NCBI RefSeq assembly: GCF_006539145.1
Contig: NZ_BJML01000011.1
Coordinates: 1 to 64,000, forward strand
Origin: Microbacterium testaceum
Lineage (GTDB): Bacteria > Actinomycetota > Actinomycetes > Actinomycetales > Microbacteriaceae
DNA: 64,000 nt
Direction: 5' to 3'
How positions within the stretch are numbered: position 1 is the first letter of the stretch; every line of letters starts with the position of its first letter. Below the pieces are notes generated by a model. It saw nothing but the letters and a program-made list of their open reading frames with translations. It was not told the origin of the DNA and did not search any database. Shown here piece after piece: positions 24,579 through 32,683 of this stretch. The translations under genes were made by a program, and so were the position numbers.

Positions 24579-25445
24579 ATGCAACCCACCTTCGCTCTCG
24601 TCTCCCCGGCGGGCGACCGGCTCGAGCTGGCGACGTCGGCCGGCAGCGCGAGCCCCTTCCACCTGGACGACGAGACCGCGGGCCTCGGCTTCGTCGGGCG
24701 CGAGGTGCAGATTGTGGCCTCCACGACGGACGGGGGGCGGCTCCGGGCATCCCGGGCCACCTCCCGTTCCGCCACCCTCGTCGTCGACGTCTGGGGTCTG
24801 ACCGCCGACGCGATGACCGACAACCTCCGTCGCCTGGCCGCCGCGGTCCGACGGATCGAGGGCCGCCCTCTGCCTCGTCTCGTTGCGACCTACTCCGACG
24901 GCACCGAGTACGAGCTCCCCTTCGTCGTCGAGACCGGCGCCGAGAACCTCAAGCGCGTCCCGTCGGGCGCCGTCCAGGTCGTCGCGCTCGGTATCGTCGC
25001 GCCTGATCCCTACTGGACCGCGCGCGACGCGCTCACCTTCCCCTTCGGCGCTAACTCGTCCTCCGTGCCGTGGCTGCCCAACATGGCCGAAATGCGGCTC
25101 TCGTCGTCCTCGGCCCGGGGCGACCTCATCATCGACAACCCGGGCGAAATCGCGGCCTACCCGACGTGGCGACTCACCGGGCCGACCACGCGCGCGACGG
25201 TCACTATGGGCTCCGCCTCGTGGAGCATCGGGCCGCTCGACGTCGGCGAAATCGTCACGATCGACACCCGGACGAACAAGGTGACCCTCGCCGACGGCAA
25301 GAACGCCTACAACCGTCTCGGCCCCGCTCCCCGCCTCTTCTCCCTTCCCCCGGGCTCGACCTCGCTCTCCGTCACGATGACGGACGCGACGCTCGTGACC
25401 TCGGCTACGTGCTTCTTCCGCCCCCGAATGGAGGTCGTCATTTGA
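24579..25445 (+). CDS. Distal tail (Dit-like) minor tail protein
   Basis: 288 residues immediately after the tape measure gene. The sequence (LVSPAGDRLELATS..., LPRLVATYSDGTEYELPFVVETGAENLKRVPSGAVQVVALGIVAPDPYWT, GDLIIDNPGEIAAYPTWRLTGP) is the siphovirus tail-component/Dit pattern of a hub at the tail tip. GGAGGC ribosome binding site; its stop overlaps the next TTG start. Confidence 0.82.
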   Translation: MQPTFALVSPAGDRLELATSAGSASPFHLDDETAGLGFVGREVQIVASTTDGGRLRASRATSRSATLVVDVWGLTADAMTDNLRRLAAAVRRIEGRPLPRLVATYSDGTEYELPFVVETGAENLKRVPSGAVQVVALGIVAPDPYWTARDALTFPFGANSSSVPWLPNMAEMRLSSSSARGDLIIDNPGEIAAYPTWRLTGPTTRATVTMGSASWSIGPLDVGEIVTIDTRTNKVTLADGKNAYNRLGPAPRLFSLPPGSTSLSVTMTDATLVTSATCFFRPRMEVVI

Positions 25446-27088
25446 TCGTCAACGACCTCGTCGTCGAGGTGCGCGACGTAAACCTCCGCCGCGTCGCTCA
25501 GCTCACGACCGAAGACCTCGGCGGCCTCGTGACCGTCATGCGCGCGAACGACGTGGGCTCCTGGGAAATCAAGCTCCCCGATCAGGTGCTCGACCCCAGC
25601 ACCGGCCAATGGAACGCCCACGAGGGCTCGACGCACCTCCGCAAGGAGGGCGCGGGACTCATCATCACGGGCCCCGACGGCGTCATCCTGTCGGGGCCGA
25701 TGCTCTCGGCGACCTTCGAGGCCACGGCCGCCGACCTCTCCGGTGCCTGGACGATCGCGGGCGTCTCGGATGCCGTCGTCCTCGCGGACGCGCTGGCCTT
25801 CCCCGACCCTGCCGTCGCCGACCCGAACGCGCAGACGCGCGCGAACGACACCCGCACCGGCTCCGCCGAAGACCTCCTCCGTGCCTACGTCTCGGCCAAC
25901 ATCGCCGACACCGCCCCCGCGACCCGGCGCACGGGCTTTCGCTCGCGCCTCACGGTCTACTCCCCCTCCCAGGGCCTCGGCCCCGCCCTCACCACCTCCC
26001 CCCGCTTCGACAACCTCCTCGAGCTTCTCCGCAAGATCGCGGGCGCAGGCGGACTCCGCTTCGACGTCACGCAGCAGGGCGAGGGCCTCGTCTTCTCCGT
26101 CTGGCAGCCCGCCGACCGCTCGGCGTATGTCCGAATGGACGTCGCCAACGACCTCCTCAACTCCGTCACCTACGGCTACGGCTCGCCGACCGCTACCCGC
26201 GCGATCGTCGCGGGCCAGGGCCAGGGCACGGAGCGCTACCTCGTCTCGCGCACCTCGACCGCCTCCGTCGCTGCCGAGACCGCATGGGGACGCCCGATTG
26301 AGCGCTTCCTCGATCAGCGCCAGGCTGACGAGGCCACCGAACTCGAGCAAGCCGGGGATGCTCTCCTCTCTGAGGGCGGGGCCACGGTCACGGGCGTCCG
26401 CGCCACGCCGGCCGACGACTCCGCCATGACCTACCTTCGCGACTGGCGCGTCGGCGACTTCGTGGCCGTCGTCGTCGACGACCTCGAGCCCAAGGCCGCC
26501 GTGACCGAGGCCGCCCTCAAGGTCGTCGGCCCCGCGGTCCTCTTCTCCGTGACCCTCGGCGACCCGTCGGCGTTCGACGCGGATGCCGCCGCGGACGCGA
26601 AGAGCATCTCGACGACGTCGCGCGTCTCTGCGCTCGAGCGAAACGTCGAGTTCGCGAACGCGGGCGCCGAGTGGGGCGCGAAGGGCGGCCCGCTCGAGCA
26701 CGTCGGGGACTCCTCAGGGCCCTACGCCGTGACCTGGGCCAAGGGCGTCGACTCCGGCGGCTCGATCGACGCGCACACGGACCCGAAGCGCATTCTCATC
26801 ACCGAGTCGGGCGTCTACGAGGTCGCCGGCCGTCAGCGGGGAAACGGGACCAACGGCTATATCGGCGTCGCGATTAAGGGCTCCCGCCCCGCCCTAGCCG
26901 ACCGCGCGGGGGGCATGTGGGACCACGACCATTCCCGCGAGGCGGATGTTTTTTCCACTTCGCACTACATCGGCCCCCTGAGCGCAGGCGACTCGATCAC
27001 CATGGGCGCCGAGGCCGGACAAGGGGGCGCGCTTCAATACGGGCCCGCCTCCCACCTCGGCACCCTCACCGTCCGCCGTATCTCCTGA
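25442..27088 (+). CDS. Gp37-like tail protein with C1q-like C-terminus
   Basis: 548 residues from a TTG start overlapping the previous stop. Residues ~1-380 (VVEVRDVNLRRVAQLT...SWEIKLPD..., SAEDLLRAYVSANI, GGLRFDVTQQGEGLVFSVWQP) match the actinophage tail hub family named after ReqiPepy6 Gp37. Residues ~410-548 (VYEVAGRQRGNGTNGYIGVAIKG...SAGDSITM) resemble a C1q/TNF-like trimeric beta head. Role: baseplate hub and host contact. A start further upstream in the same frame would overlap the Dit gene deeply and is rejected. Confidence 0.78.
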   Translation: MIVNDLVVEVRDVNLRRVAQLTTEDLGGLVTVMRANDVGSWEIKLPDQVLDPSTGQWNAHEGSTHLRKEGAGLIITGPDGVILSGPMLSATFEATAADLSGAWTIAGVSDAVVLADALAFPDPAVADPNAQTRANDTRTGSAEDLLRAYVSANIADTAPATRRTGFRSRLTVYSPSQGLGPALTTSPRFDNLLELLRKIAGAGGLRFDVTQQGEGLVFSVWQPADRSAYVRMDVANDLLNSVTYGYGSPTATRAIVAGQGQGTERYLVSRTSTASVAAETAWGRPIERFLDQRQADEATELEQAGDALLSEGGATVTGVRATPADDSAMTYLRDWRVGDFVAVVVDDLEPKAAVTEAALKVVGPAVLFSVTLGDPSAFDADAAADAKSISTTSRVSALERNVEFANAGAEWGAKGGPLEHVGDSSGPYAVTWAKGVDSGGSIDAHTDPKRILITESGVYEVAGRQRGNGTNGYIGVAIKGSRPALADRAGGMWDHDHSREADVFSTSHYIGPLSAGDSITMGAEAGQGGALQYGPASHLGTLTVRRIS

Positions 27089-27102
27089 CCCTCCCTCTTC
27101 TA

Positions 27103-27132
27103 GGGCCGTCCGATCGTCTCGGGCGGCCCTTC
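27103..27132 (+). terminator. Terminator-like hairpin
   Basis: GGGCCG / CGGCCC with a 15-nt loop then TTCG, after the hub gene. Confidence 0.55.
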
Positions 27133-27154
27133 GCCGTGAAAGGACACCCGCCAC

Positions 27155-27874
27155 ATGGCTATGACCGCTTGGCCTCGCGTGAACGAGGCCACCACCGACG
27201 CGCAATACGCCGAACTCTTCGACTCCGTCATCGGCACGGGCGTCCGCGACTCGACTGAGCTTCGCGTCGACGCCGACTCGACGGGGCTCAACGTGAAGGT
27301 CGCCGCGGGCTTCGCGGTCGTCGCGGGCTCGGCGTTCCTGTCGACCGCGACCGAGACGCTCACCATCGGCGGAAACGCCACGACCAACCCCCGCGTCGAC
27401 GCCGTCATCCTCCGGCGCGACTTCTCGCAGAGCCCCGCCGTGGTGCGCCTCGTCGTGAAGCAAGGCACGGCCGGTACGAACGCTACGGCCCCCGCCCTCA
27501 CGCAGCAGCGCAACGGCGTCTATGAGGAACTCCTCGGCACGGTCAACGTCGCCGCGGGCGCCGCGACGATCACCTCCGCGAACGTCACCGACCGCCGGAG
27601 CTTCCTGTCCTCGCGCGTCGGCGTGTGGACGACGGCGAAGCGCCCGACCGCGCGTGTCGGCCGTATCGGCTTCAACACGGAGCTCTCCCGCTGGGAGGGC
27701 CACGACGGCTCCGCGTGGGGCGGCCTCCTGCCCGCGGTCCTCGGCATCGCCGACGGCGGCACGGGCGCGCAGACCACCGCCGGGGCGCGCAACAACCTCG
27801 GCATCCGCTCCGGTACGGCCGCGCCCAACAACGCCGACGGCGTCGACGGCGACATCTACTTCCAAGTCATCTAA
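27155..27874 (+). CDS. Minor tail protein
   Basis: 239 residues (MAMTAWPRVNEATTDAQYAELFD...) with a beta-rich domain (LNVKVAAGFAVVAGSAFLST...NPRVDAVILRRDF) common in actinophage tail appendages. A repeat-linker (LGIADGGTGAQTTAGARNNLGI) typical of fibre proteins lies near the C-terminus. GAAAGGACACC precedes the ATG. Confidence 0.78.
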   Translation: MAMTAWPRVNEATTDAQYAELFDSVIGTGVRDSTELRVDADSTGLNVKVAAGFAVVAGSAFLSTATETLTIGGNATTNPRVDAVILRRDFSQSPAVVRLVVKQGTAGTNATAPALTQQRNGVYEELLGTVNVAAGAATITSANVTDRRSFLSSRVGVWTTAKRPTARVGRIGFNTELSRWEGHDGSAWGGLLPAVLGIADGGTGAQTTAGARNNLGIRSGTAAPNNADGVDGDIYFQVI

Positions 27875-27883
27875 GGAGCACCC

Positions 27884-28705
27884 ATGACCGAAGGCTCCGC
27901 AGACCTCAGCGGCTCCGGCAATCAGCGCGTGTGGATCAATTGCTACCGCACCGGCCAGAACTACGACGGCAACTTCACGAGCTACTACGGCGAGGTCCGG
28001 TACTACGGCAACGGCTGGGGCTCCTACACCGACTCGCGCCTCTATTGGTCGGCCAACTTCGGCGGCCACTACGTCGAGGGCTCGTGGACGATCCCCTTCG
28101 CCAACCGCAACGACCAATACACCGTGCTTTGGTCCGGGTACTTCAACCGCGGCCATGATTGGGCGGGCTTCGGCTCGGGCTTCACCTCTCGAGCCGACAT
28201 CAACGCAAGCGCGCACAACTCAATCGGCACGGGGTGGGTACAGGTCGGCGAAGAGACGCCCCCGCGAATCCCGAAGACGCCGAACGCCCCCGGCAACCTC
28301 CGTGTCGCCGACGTCACGGCCACCTCCTTCGGCGTCTACTACGACCGCGGCGACAACATGGGCGCGGCAATCGAGCAGGATCAGGCCCACTGGTACGCGA
28401 CCGGCCCCGCGGGCTCCGGCACTTTCGTCTGGGACGACGCCTACCCCCAGGGCTACACCAACCCGCACAACGGCGCCGGGCCCTCTCTCGTCCCGGGCAC
28501 GAAGCACTACGTCTACGTCCGCTCCCGCAACTCCCGCGGATGGTCCCCCTGGGCGGGGCCGATCGAGGGCGAGACCCTCGCGGGCGGCCGCATCAAGTGG
28601 GGCGGCCAGTACAAGACCGCCGTGCCGTGGATCAAGACCGGGGGCGAGTGGCGCCGAGCCCGTCCCTTCGTGCGCTCCGGCGGCGCCTGGCGCCCCACTC
28701 GCTGA
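27884..28705 (+). CDS. Minor tail protein with fibronectin type III domain
   Basis: 273 residues. The N-terminal ~125 are aromatic and beta-rich (WINCYRTGQNYDGNFTSYYGEV). Residues ~138-232 form an Fn3-like domain (APGNLRVADVTATSFGVYYD...KHYVYVRSRNSRGWSPW). The C-terminal IKWGGQYKTAVPWIKTGGEWRRARPFVRSGGAW is a short motif found at ends of actinophage tail proteins. Likely surface adhesion. Confidence 0.8.
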   Translation: MTEGSADLSGSGNQRVWINCYRTGQNYDGNFTSYYGEVRYYGNGWGSYTDSRLYWSANFGGHYVEGSWTIPFANRNDQYTVLWSGYFNRGHDWAGFGSGFTSRADINASAHNSIGTGWVQVGEETPPRIPKTPNAPGNLRVADVTATSFGVYYDRGDNMGAAIEQDQAHWYATGPAGSGTFVWDDAYPQGYTNPHNGAGPSLVPGTKHYVYVRSRNSRGWSPWAGPIEGETLAGGRIKWGGQYKTAVPWIKTGGEWRRARPFVRSGGAWRPTR

Positions 28706-28720
28706 CCCTCTCTTCCCCCT

Positions 28721-28750
28721 GGGCCCGTCTCACTCCGAGGCGGGCCCTTT
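28721..28750 (+). terminator. Rho-independent terminator
   Basis: GGGCCCG / CGGGCCC with a 13-nt loop followed by TTTCG, between tail and lysis genes. Confidence 0.7.
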
Positions 28751-28769
28751 CGCATCCCGAAAGGACATC

Positions 28770-29459
28770 ATGGCCTCTCTCAAGAATCACCCCGGAATGT
28801 GGCTCCGTGACGACGCAGCCGCCGCCATCAACGCCCTCGAGGACAAGCACGGAGTCATCCGCATCAACTCCGCCGGCCGCACGGTCGCCGAGCAAAACGA
28901 CCTGATCCGGCGCTTCGACCGCGGCGAGCCCGGCATCTACATGCCCGCGCGCCCCGCGGAGACCTCGACGCACGTCAAGGACGGCGGCATCGCCGTCGAC
29001 GTCTACAACTTCACGGACGACCGAGCCAAGCTCGAGGAGTTCGGCTTCGAGTGGTACGGCCCGAGCGACAAGGTGCACTACACCTTCCGCGGGCGCCCCG
29101 CGCCTGCCCCGGCTCCGGCCGCTGCCGTCGACTGGAACGCCGGGAGTGTGCCCGCTCAGGGCGGCGGTTACAACCCGTTCGGCATCGCCTGGACGGCGGG
29201 CCTGCAAAAGATCGCGGCCCTCTACGGCTACAGCGGCGGCCCGGATCAGAAGTTCGGCGCGGGCTCCATGGCGGGCTTCGCTGAGTTCCTCCGCCGGAAT
29301 TGGGGATACTCGGGCAACGACGAGCTCGGCCCGGTCATGTGGGCCGCTATCGCCCGATGGCTCCGCGCCCGCTGGGGCTACGTCGGCGACGACGTCCCCG
29401 GTCCCGTCATGCGTGGCGCCCTCGCCCACGCCGAGGCCGAGAACTACAAGGCCCTCTAA
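28770..29459 (+). CDS. Endolysin, M15 (VanY-type) peptidase
   Basis: 229 residues. The N-terminal peptidase has the zinc-binding signature STHVKDGGIAVDVYN (His and Asp) and the later DKVHYTF His, as in D-Ala-D-Ala or L-Ala-D-Glu peptidases. A linker PAPAPAPAAA (~110-120) leads to a C-terminal domain with two similar aromatic repeats (FLRRNWGYSGNDELGPVMWAAIARWL / RARWGYVGDDVPGPVMRGAL), probably cell-wall binding. GAAAGGACATC precedes the ATG; holin-like genes follow. Confidence 0.88.
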   Translation: MASLKNHPGMWLRDDAAAAINALEDKHGVIRINSAGRTVAEQNDLIRRFDRGEPGIYMPARPAETSTHVKDGGIAVDVYNFTDDRAKLEEFGFEWYGPSDKVHYTFRGRPAPAPAPAAAVDWNAGSVPAQGGGYNPFGIAWTAGLQKIAALYGYSGGPDQKFGAGSMAGFAEFLRRNWGYSGNDELGPVMWAAIARWLRARWGYVGDDVPGPVMRGALAHAEAENYKAL

Positions 29460-29689
29460 TGCCCTCGCCCGTCACGGTCATCAACGAGGCCGCCCCGCCC
29501 TCCGAGGACGCGCAGCTCGCATCGTTCCTCACTCGCGTCGAGGTCAAGCTCGACACGGTCCTCACGCGCGGCGACGACCACGAAACCCGCATCCGCTCGC
29601 TCGAGCGGAAGGTGTGGACCGCCGCCGGAGCCGCCGCCGTGGCGGGCGCGGGTCTCGGCCAAATCGTCTCCGTCCTCACTGCCCCGTAA
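29459..29689 (+). CDS. Small membrane protein, putative holin partner
   Basis: 76 residues. A charged N-terminal coiled region (ASFLTRVEVKLDTVLTRGDDHETRIRSLERKVW) precedes one transmembrane segment (AAGAAAVAGAGLGQIVSVL), the layout of small phage proteins next to holins. The ATG overlaps the endolysin stop. Confidence 0.7.
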   Translation: MPSPVTVINEAAPPSEDAQLASFLTRVEVKLDTVLTRGDDHETRIRSLERKVWTAAGAAAVAGAGLGQIVSVLTAP

Positions 29690-29697
29690 GGAGCCCC

Positions 29698-29973
29698 TTG
29701 AGCACCCGCAACGAACTCGCCGCCATCCGCGCGGCATCCCGCAAGCCCATCTTCACCGGCCTCTTCTGGGCCGACCTCGGAGAGCGCGTCATCACGTCCG
29801 CCGCTGGCGGCGCGCTGGCCGTGGCCTCGGCCACGACCTTCGTGATTCACGAGCCGACCTCCTGGGAGGCGCTTGCTCTCGGCGCCGCCTCTGGCGCGCT
29901 CCTGTCGCTCCTCAAGGGCGTCGCCGCCTCTGCCTCCGGCACCGGCTCGGCGTCGCTCGCGCGTAGCGTCTGA
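29698..29973 (+). CDS. Holin (r1t-like)
   Basis: 91 residues from a TTG start 7 nt after AAGGAG. Two hydrophobic segments (~33-50 and ~57-77) separated by a short turn (HEPTSWE) and the phrase FWADLGERVITSAAGGALAV...LGAASGALLSLLKGVA follow the r1t-like holin pattern of actinophages. It would permeabilise the membrane for the endolysin. Confidence 0.78.
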   Translation: MSTRNELAAIRAASRKPIFTGLFWADLGERVITSAAGGALAVASATTFVIHEPTSWEALALGAASGALLSLLKGVAASASGTGSASLARSV

Positions 29974-29980
29974 CCACCTG

Positions 29981-30014
29981 GCCCCCGTTCCCTCACCGGA
30001 GCGGGGGCTTTTCG
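29981..30014 (+). terminator. Rho-independent terminator, end of late operon
   Basis: GCCCCCG / CGGGGGC stem followed by TTTTCG, directly before phage promoter copy at 30023. Confidence 0.8.
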
Positions 30015-30022
30015 TCGTCCCT

Positions 30023-30054
30023 GGGCAGCCGCGGGCAGCGAGGCGGTCTCCTCT
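30023..30054 (+). promoter_or_regulatory. Phage bipartite promoter element (dNMP kinase)
   Basis: GGGCAG (30023-30028), 13 nt, GGCGGTCTCCTCT (30042-30054), CC, ATG at 30057: leaderless geometry. Confidence 0.8.
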
Positions 30055-30056
30055 CC

Positions 30057-30728
30057 ATGACTCTCCCTCTCATCGGCCTCACCGGCTACAAGCGCCACGG
30101 CAAGGACCGCACCGCGGCCGAGCTGGCGTCGCTGGCCGGGTACACGCCCGCCGCCTTCGCCGACCCGCTCCGCGACTTCGTCCGCGCCATCAACCCCGTC
30201 GTCGCCCTCCACCCGGACGCCACGCCGACCGATTACACGACCGAGGGCATGCTCCGCTACCGCGACGTCGTCGACGACCTCGGCTACGAAGAGGCGAAGA
30301 ACGACTACCCCGAGGTCCGCGGCTCGCTCGTCGCCATCGGCCAGGCCGTCCGCGATAACCTCGGCATCAAGTGGGGCCTCAACGACCTCCTCGGGGGCCG
30401 TGGCCTGTGGGTCGCCCTCGCCGAGCAGCGCATCCGCAAGGCCCTCGCCCGCCGCCAGTACGACCGCGAGACGAACTCCATGGCGCACGTCTGGGGCGAG
30501 CGGCTCGTCTTCACCGATGTCCGCATGCCCGACGAGGCGGACCTCATCCGCTCCTTCGGCGGCGTCATCATCCGCGTCGTCCGTCCCGGCGCGCCCATCC
30601 CGGGCGCCGACGAGGTGACCGAGCGTGCGCTCGACGACTACACCGTCGACGGCACGGTCGAGAACGACGGCACCCCCGAGGGGCTCCGCGCCCGTGTCGA
30701 GGCCCTCCTCGCCGACCTCCGCAAGTAA
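30057..30728 (+). CDS. Deoxynucleoside monophosphate kinase
   Basis: 223 residues. P-loop GLTGYKRHGKD at ~8-17, an NMP-binding region (AAFADPLRDFVRAINP) and LVFTDVRMPDEADLI near the LID are characteristic of phage dNMP kinases (T4 gp1-like), which phosphorylate dNMPs for phage DNA synthesis. It is read leaderless from a phage promoter, as a single gene closed by the terminator at 30747. Confidence 0.85.
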   Translation: MTLPLIGLTGYKRHGKDRTAAELASLAGYTPAAFADPLRDFVRAINPVVALHPDATPTDYTTEGMLRYRDVVDDLGYEEAKNDYPEVRGSLVAIGQAVRDNLGIKWGLNDLLGGRGLWVALAEQRIRKALARRQYDRETNSMAHVWGERLVFTDVRMPDEADLIRSFGGVIIRVVRPGAPIPGADEVTERALDDYTVDGTVENDGTPEGLRARVEALLADLRK

Positions 30729-30746
30729 CGCGCTCCCGCGCCACCG

Positions 30747-30782
30747 ATAGCCCCGCTTCTACACCAGGAGGCGGGGCTATTG
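30747..30782 (+). terminator. Rho-independent terminator
   Basis: Perfect 10-bp stem ATAGCCCCGC / GCGGGGCTAT after the kinase gene. Confidence 0.7.
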
Positions 30783-30833
30783 GCGTTTGAGAACTAGCGC
30801 GAGTATTGGCACGCGAGTCATAGCCGCAACGGT

Positions 30834-30839
30834 TATTCT
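30834..30839 (+). promoter_or_regulatory. Host-type leaderless -10 box TATTCT
   Basis: TATTCT lies 6 nt before the ATG at 30846. No good -35 sits at 17 nt. GCGCGAGTATT (30797-30807), shared with the other host-type phage promoters, lies upstream. Confidence 0.5.
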
Positions 30840-30845
30840 GAGCGC

Positions 30846-31418
30846 ATGACCTCTGCCCGTTTAGATGAGATACAACGCCGCGTCGCCGACGGCATGCGGA
30901 GTTACATGTCCCTCGAGGGTGCCGAGCGCACCGTCGCCGCCAAGGAGGTAGCCGAGGCCCTCGTTGACGCCCGCGAAATTATCCGCACGCGCGAGGGTGA
31001 GCCCGACTACCGCGGGCGCTCCAACGCTTATCGCACCTTCGTCACCGAGGCCCTCGATCAGGCGGGCGTGCCGCGTGGCGACCGCCCGAGCCTGCAATCG
31101 AACCTCCGCTATCACGTCTCCCCCGTCCTCCGTCAGCGTCACCCGAACATCGCCGAGGAAATCGGCATCAACCCCGACTCGTTCGCCGAGCGTGCGCGGC
31201 GCCGGGCCGACCGGGACGGGCACATTGTCAGTCTCTTCTCTGGCGGCAGCGAACTCGACGAGGTCGACGACGTGCTCCTCGTGGCGAACCTCGCGCGCCT
31301 CGCCGTGAGCCGAGTGTCGGGCGTACCGCGCGCGTCGACCGTGGATCGGCTCCTCGTGCAGGACGCCTATGCCAACCTCGAGCAGGCCGTCGGGAAGGCG
31401 CGCGATCGCATCGGATGA
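30846..31418 (+). CDS. Putative DNA-binding regulator, candidate immunity repressor
   Basis: 190 residues. Helical and basic; the middle (DYRGRSNAYRTFVTEALDQAGVPRGDRPSLQSNLRYHVSPVLRQRHP) looks like a DNA-binding helical region, and the C-terminal half (ELDEVDDVLLVANLARLAVS) may mediate oligomerisation. It is a single gene with a host-type leaderless promoter, and its stop is 10 bp before palindrome cassette B. That context suggests a lysogen-expressed repressor acting on cassettes A and B. No family was recognised with certainty. Confidence 0.5.
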   Translation: MTSARLDEIQRRVADGMRSYMSLEGAERTVAAKEVAEALVDAREIIRTREGEPDYRGRSNAYRTFVTEALDQAGVPRGDRPSLQSNLRYHVSPVLRQRHPNIAEEIGINPDSFAERARRRADRDGHIVSLFSGGSELDEVDDVLLVANLARLAVSRVSGVPRASTVDRLLVQDAYANLEQAVGKARDRIG

Positions 31419-31427
31419 CCCTGAGGG

Positions 31428-31528
31428 TGACGAAATGACGAAACGAACGTCATTCTCCATTCCCCTTCTTAGTTTGTAGCTCTCTAGAGCAAGTAATAGG
31501 AAATGACGTTCAAATCGTCATTCCGTCA
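31428..31528. promoter_or_regulatory. Paired TGACG-palindrome cassette B (operator or origin)
   Basis: Near copy of cassette A (2929-3030). Palindromes AATGACG-N7-CGTCATT at 31434-31454 and 31502-31522 lie 51 bp apart as in A, joined by a stretch that shares CTTAGT.TGT and GCAAGTAATAGGAAATGACG with A, and bounded by outer TGACG/CGTCA half-sites. It lies upstream of the exonuclease operon. Confidence 0.65.
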
Positions 31529-31576
31529 TCTTGCGCGTCCAGGGCCCACCCCGCGGCGACCCGCCCGCCCCGGGGC

Positions 31577-31608
31577 GGGCACCCCTGCCCTCCCAGGCGG
31601 TCTCCTCT
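31577..31608 (+). promoter_or_regulatory. Phage bipartite promoter element (exonuclease operon)
   Basis: GGGCAC (31577-31582), 13 nt, GGCGGTCTCCTCT (31596-31608), 49 bp after cassette B. The predicted start near 31611 gives a ~33-nt leader to the GTG at 31644. Confidence 0.75.
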
Positions 31609-31634
31609 GTGTCCCTTTTCCCGACACAGAGGAG
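31602..31634 (+). promoter_or_regulatory. 12-bp inverted repeat covering the ribosome binding site
   Basis: CTCCTCTGTGTC (31602-31613) is the exact inverse of GACACAGAGGAG (31623-31634). GAGGAG is the ribosome binding site for 31644 and CTCCTC is part of the promoter core. A transcript entering from upstream would bury the site in a 12-bp stem; one starting at about 31611 would lack most of the left arm. Confidence 0.6.
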
Positions 31635-31643
31635 GCCCCAAGC

Positions 31644-32480
31644 GTGACAACGCCCAAGGTCAACACGATCAAGCGCTCAGGCTCGCGCTTCTATGTAGAG
31701 CCCACGACCGGGGCGAAGTACCCCGGCGTCACGTCCATCCTCAAGAACCTCGACAAGAGCTTCCTCCAACACTGGGCCGCCAAGCTCGTCGCCGAGGAGG
31801 CCGTCTACAACCTCGAGGCCGTCGCCTCCATCGCCGCGCGCGACCCCGAGGCCGCGATCGACATGCTCAAGCGCACGCCGTACCGCAACACGAAGAAGGC
31901 CGCCGACATCGGCACCGCGGCGCACGACGTCTTCGAGCGCATGGCCGGCGGCGAGCCGATGAAGTACGTGTCCGACGACCTCCGGCCGTTCCGCGACCAC
32001 TTCGCGCACTTCCTCGACACGGTCCAGCCCGAGTTTCTCCTCATGGAAGAGACCGTCTGGGACGACGAGCACCAGTACGCGGGCTCGTTCGACTGGCGCG
32101 CCAAAATCGACGGAATGACCATCTGGGGCGACAACAAGACGACCCGCTCCGGCGTTCACGCTGAGGTGGGCTTGCAGCTCTCGGCCTACCGATACGCGAA
32201 GCACATTCTCCGCCCCGACGGCACCCGCACCCCGAACACCCCCGGTGACGGCGCCGCCGTGCTCCACATTCGCCCGGAGGGCTGGCACCTCACCCCGGTC
32301 CGCGCGGACGAGGAAGTCTTCAAGCTCTTCCTCGCGCTCCGCACGGTCTTCGAGTGGGACGTCATGAAGCCCACCGTTGTCGGCGTCCCCGTCGCCTCCG
32401 GTCCCGGCACCGGCTCGACTGCCCCGGCGACCGCTCGTCGACGCGCCCCGCGCGCCAAGACCACGGGCTTCGCCGCGTGA
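31644..32480 (+). CDS. PD-(D/E)XK exonuclease (Cas4/RecB-like)
   Basis: 278 residues. Nuclease motifs: GTAAHDVFE (~92), GSFDWRAKIDG (Asp ~148), WGDNKTT (D-x-K, ~160) and LQLSAYRYA (~177). Such enzymes resect DNA ends for phage recombination or genome processing. A GTG start is preceded by GAGGAGGCCCC. It opens an operon of six overlapping genes ending at 33975. Confidence 0.82.
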   Translation: MTTPKVNTIKRSGSRFYVEPTTGAKYPGVTSILKNLDKSFLQHWAAKLVAEEAVYNLEAVASIAARDPEAAIDMLKRTPYRNTKKAADIGTAAHDVFERMAGGEPMKYVSDDLRPFRDHFAHFLDTVQPEFLLMEETVWDDEHQYAGSFDWRAKIDGMTIWGDNKTTRSGVHAEVGLQLSAYRYAKHILRPDGTRTPNTPGDGAAVLHIRPEGWHLTPVRADEEVFKLFLALRTVFEWDVMKPTVVGVPVASGPGTGSTAPATARRRAPRAKTTGFAA

Positions 32481-32683
32481 GCGTCGCACTCGAGATTCTC
32501 TCCGCGCGCCGCATCGAGGCTCAAGCCTCGCTCACCCGCGCCGAGAACGAACGTTCCGCGCTCGAGGCACACCTCGAGACCGCCAAGGGCCGCATCGCCG
32601 ACGCGACCGCCGAACTCGCTGACCTCGACGCCGCGCTCGAGGCCATCGCATTCCCGACCACCCCGAAGGACACCTCCGCATGA
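32477..32683 (+). CDS. Small coiled-coil protein
   Basis: 68 residues, GTG overlapping the exonuclease stop. Nearly all is one amphipathic helix (RRIEAQASLTRAENERSALEAHLETAKGRIADATAELADLDAALEAI). Possibly an accessory partner of the exonuclease; function unknown. Confidence 0.65.
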   Translation: MSVALEILSARRIEAQASLTRAENERSALEAHLETAKGRIADATAELADLDAALEAIAFPTTPKDTSA

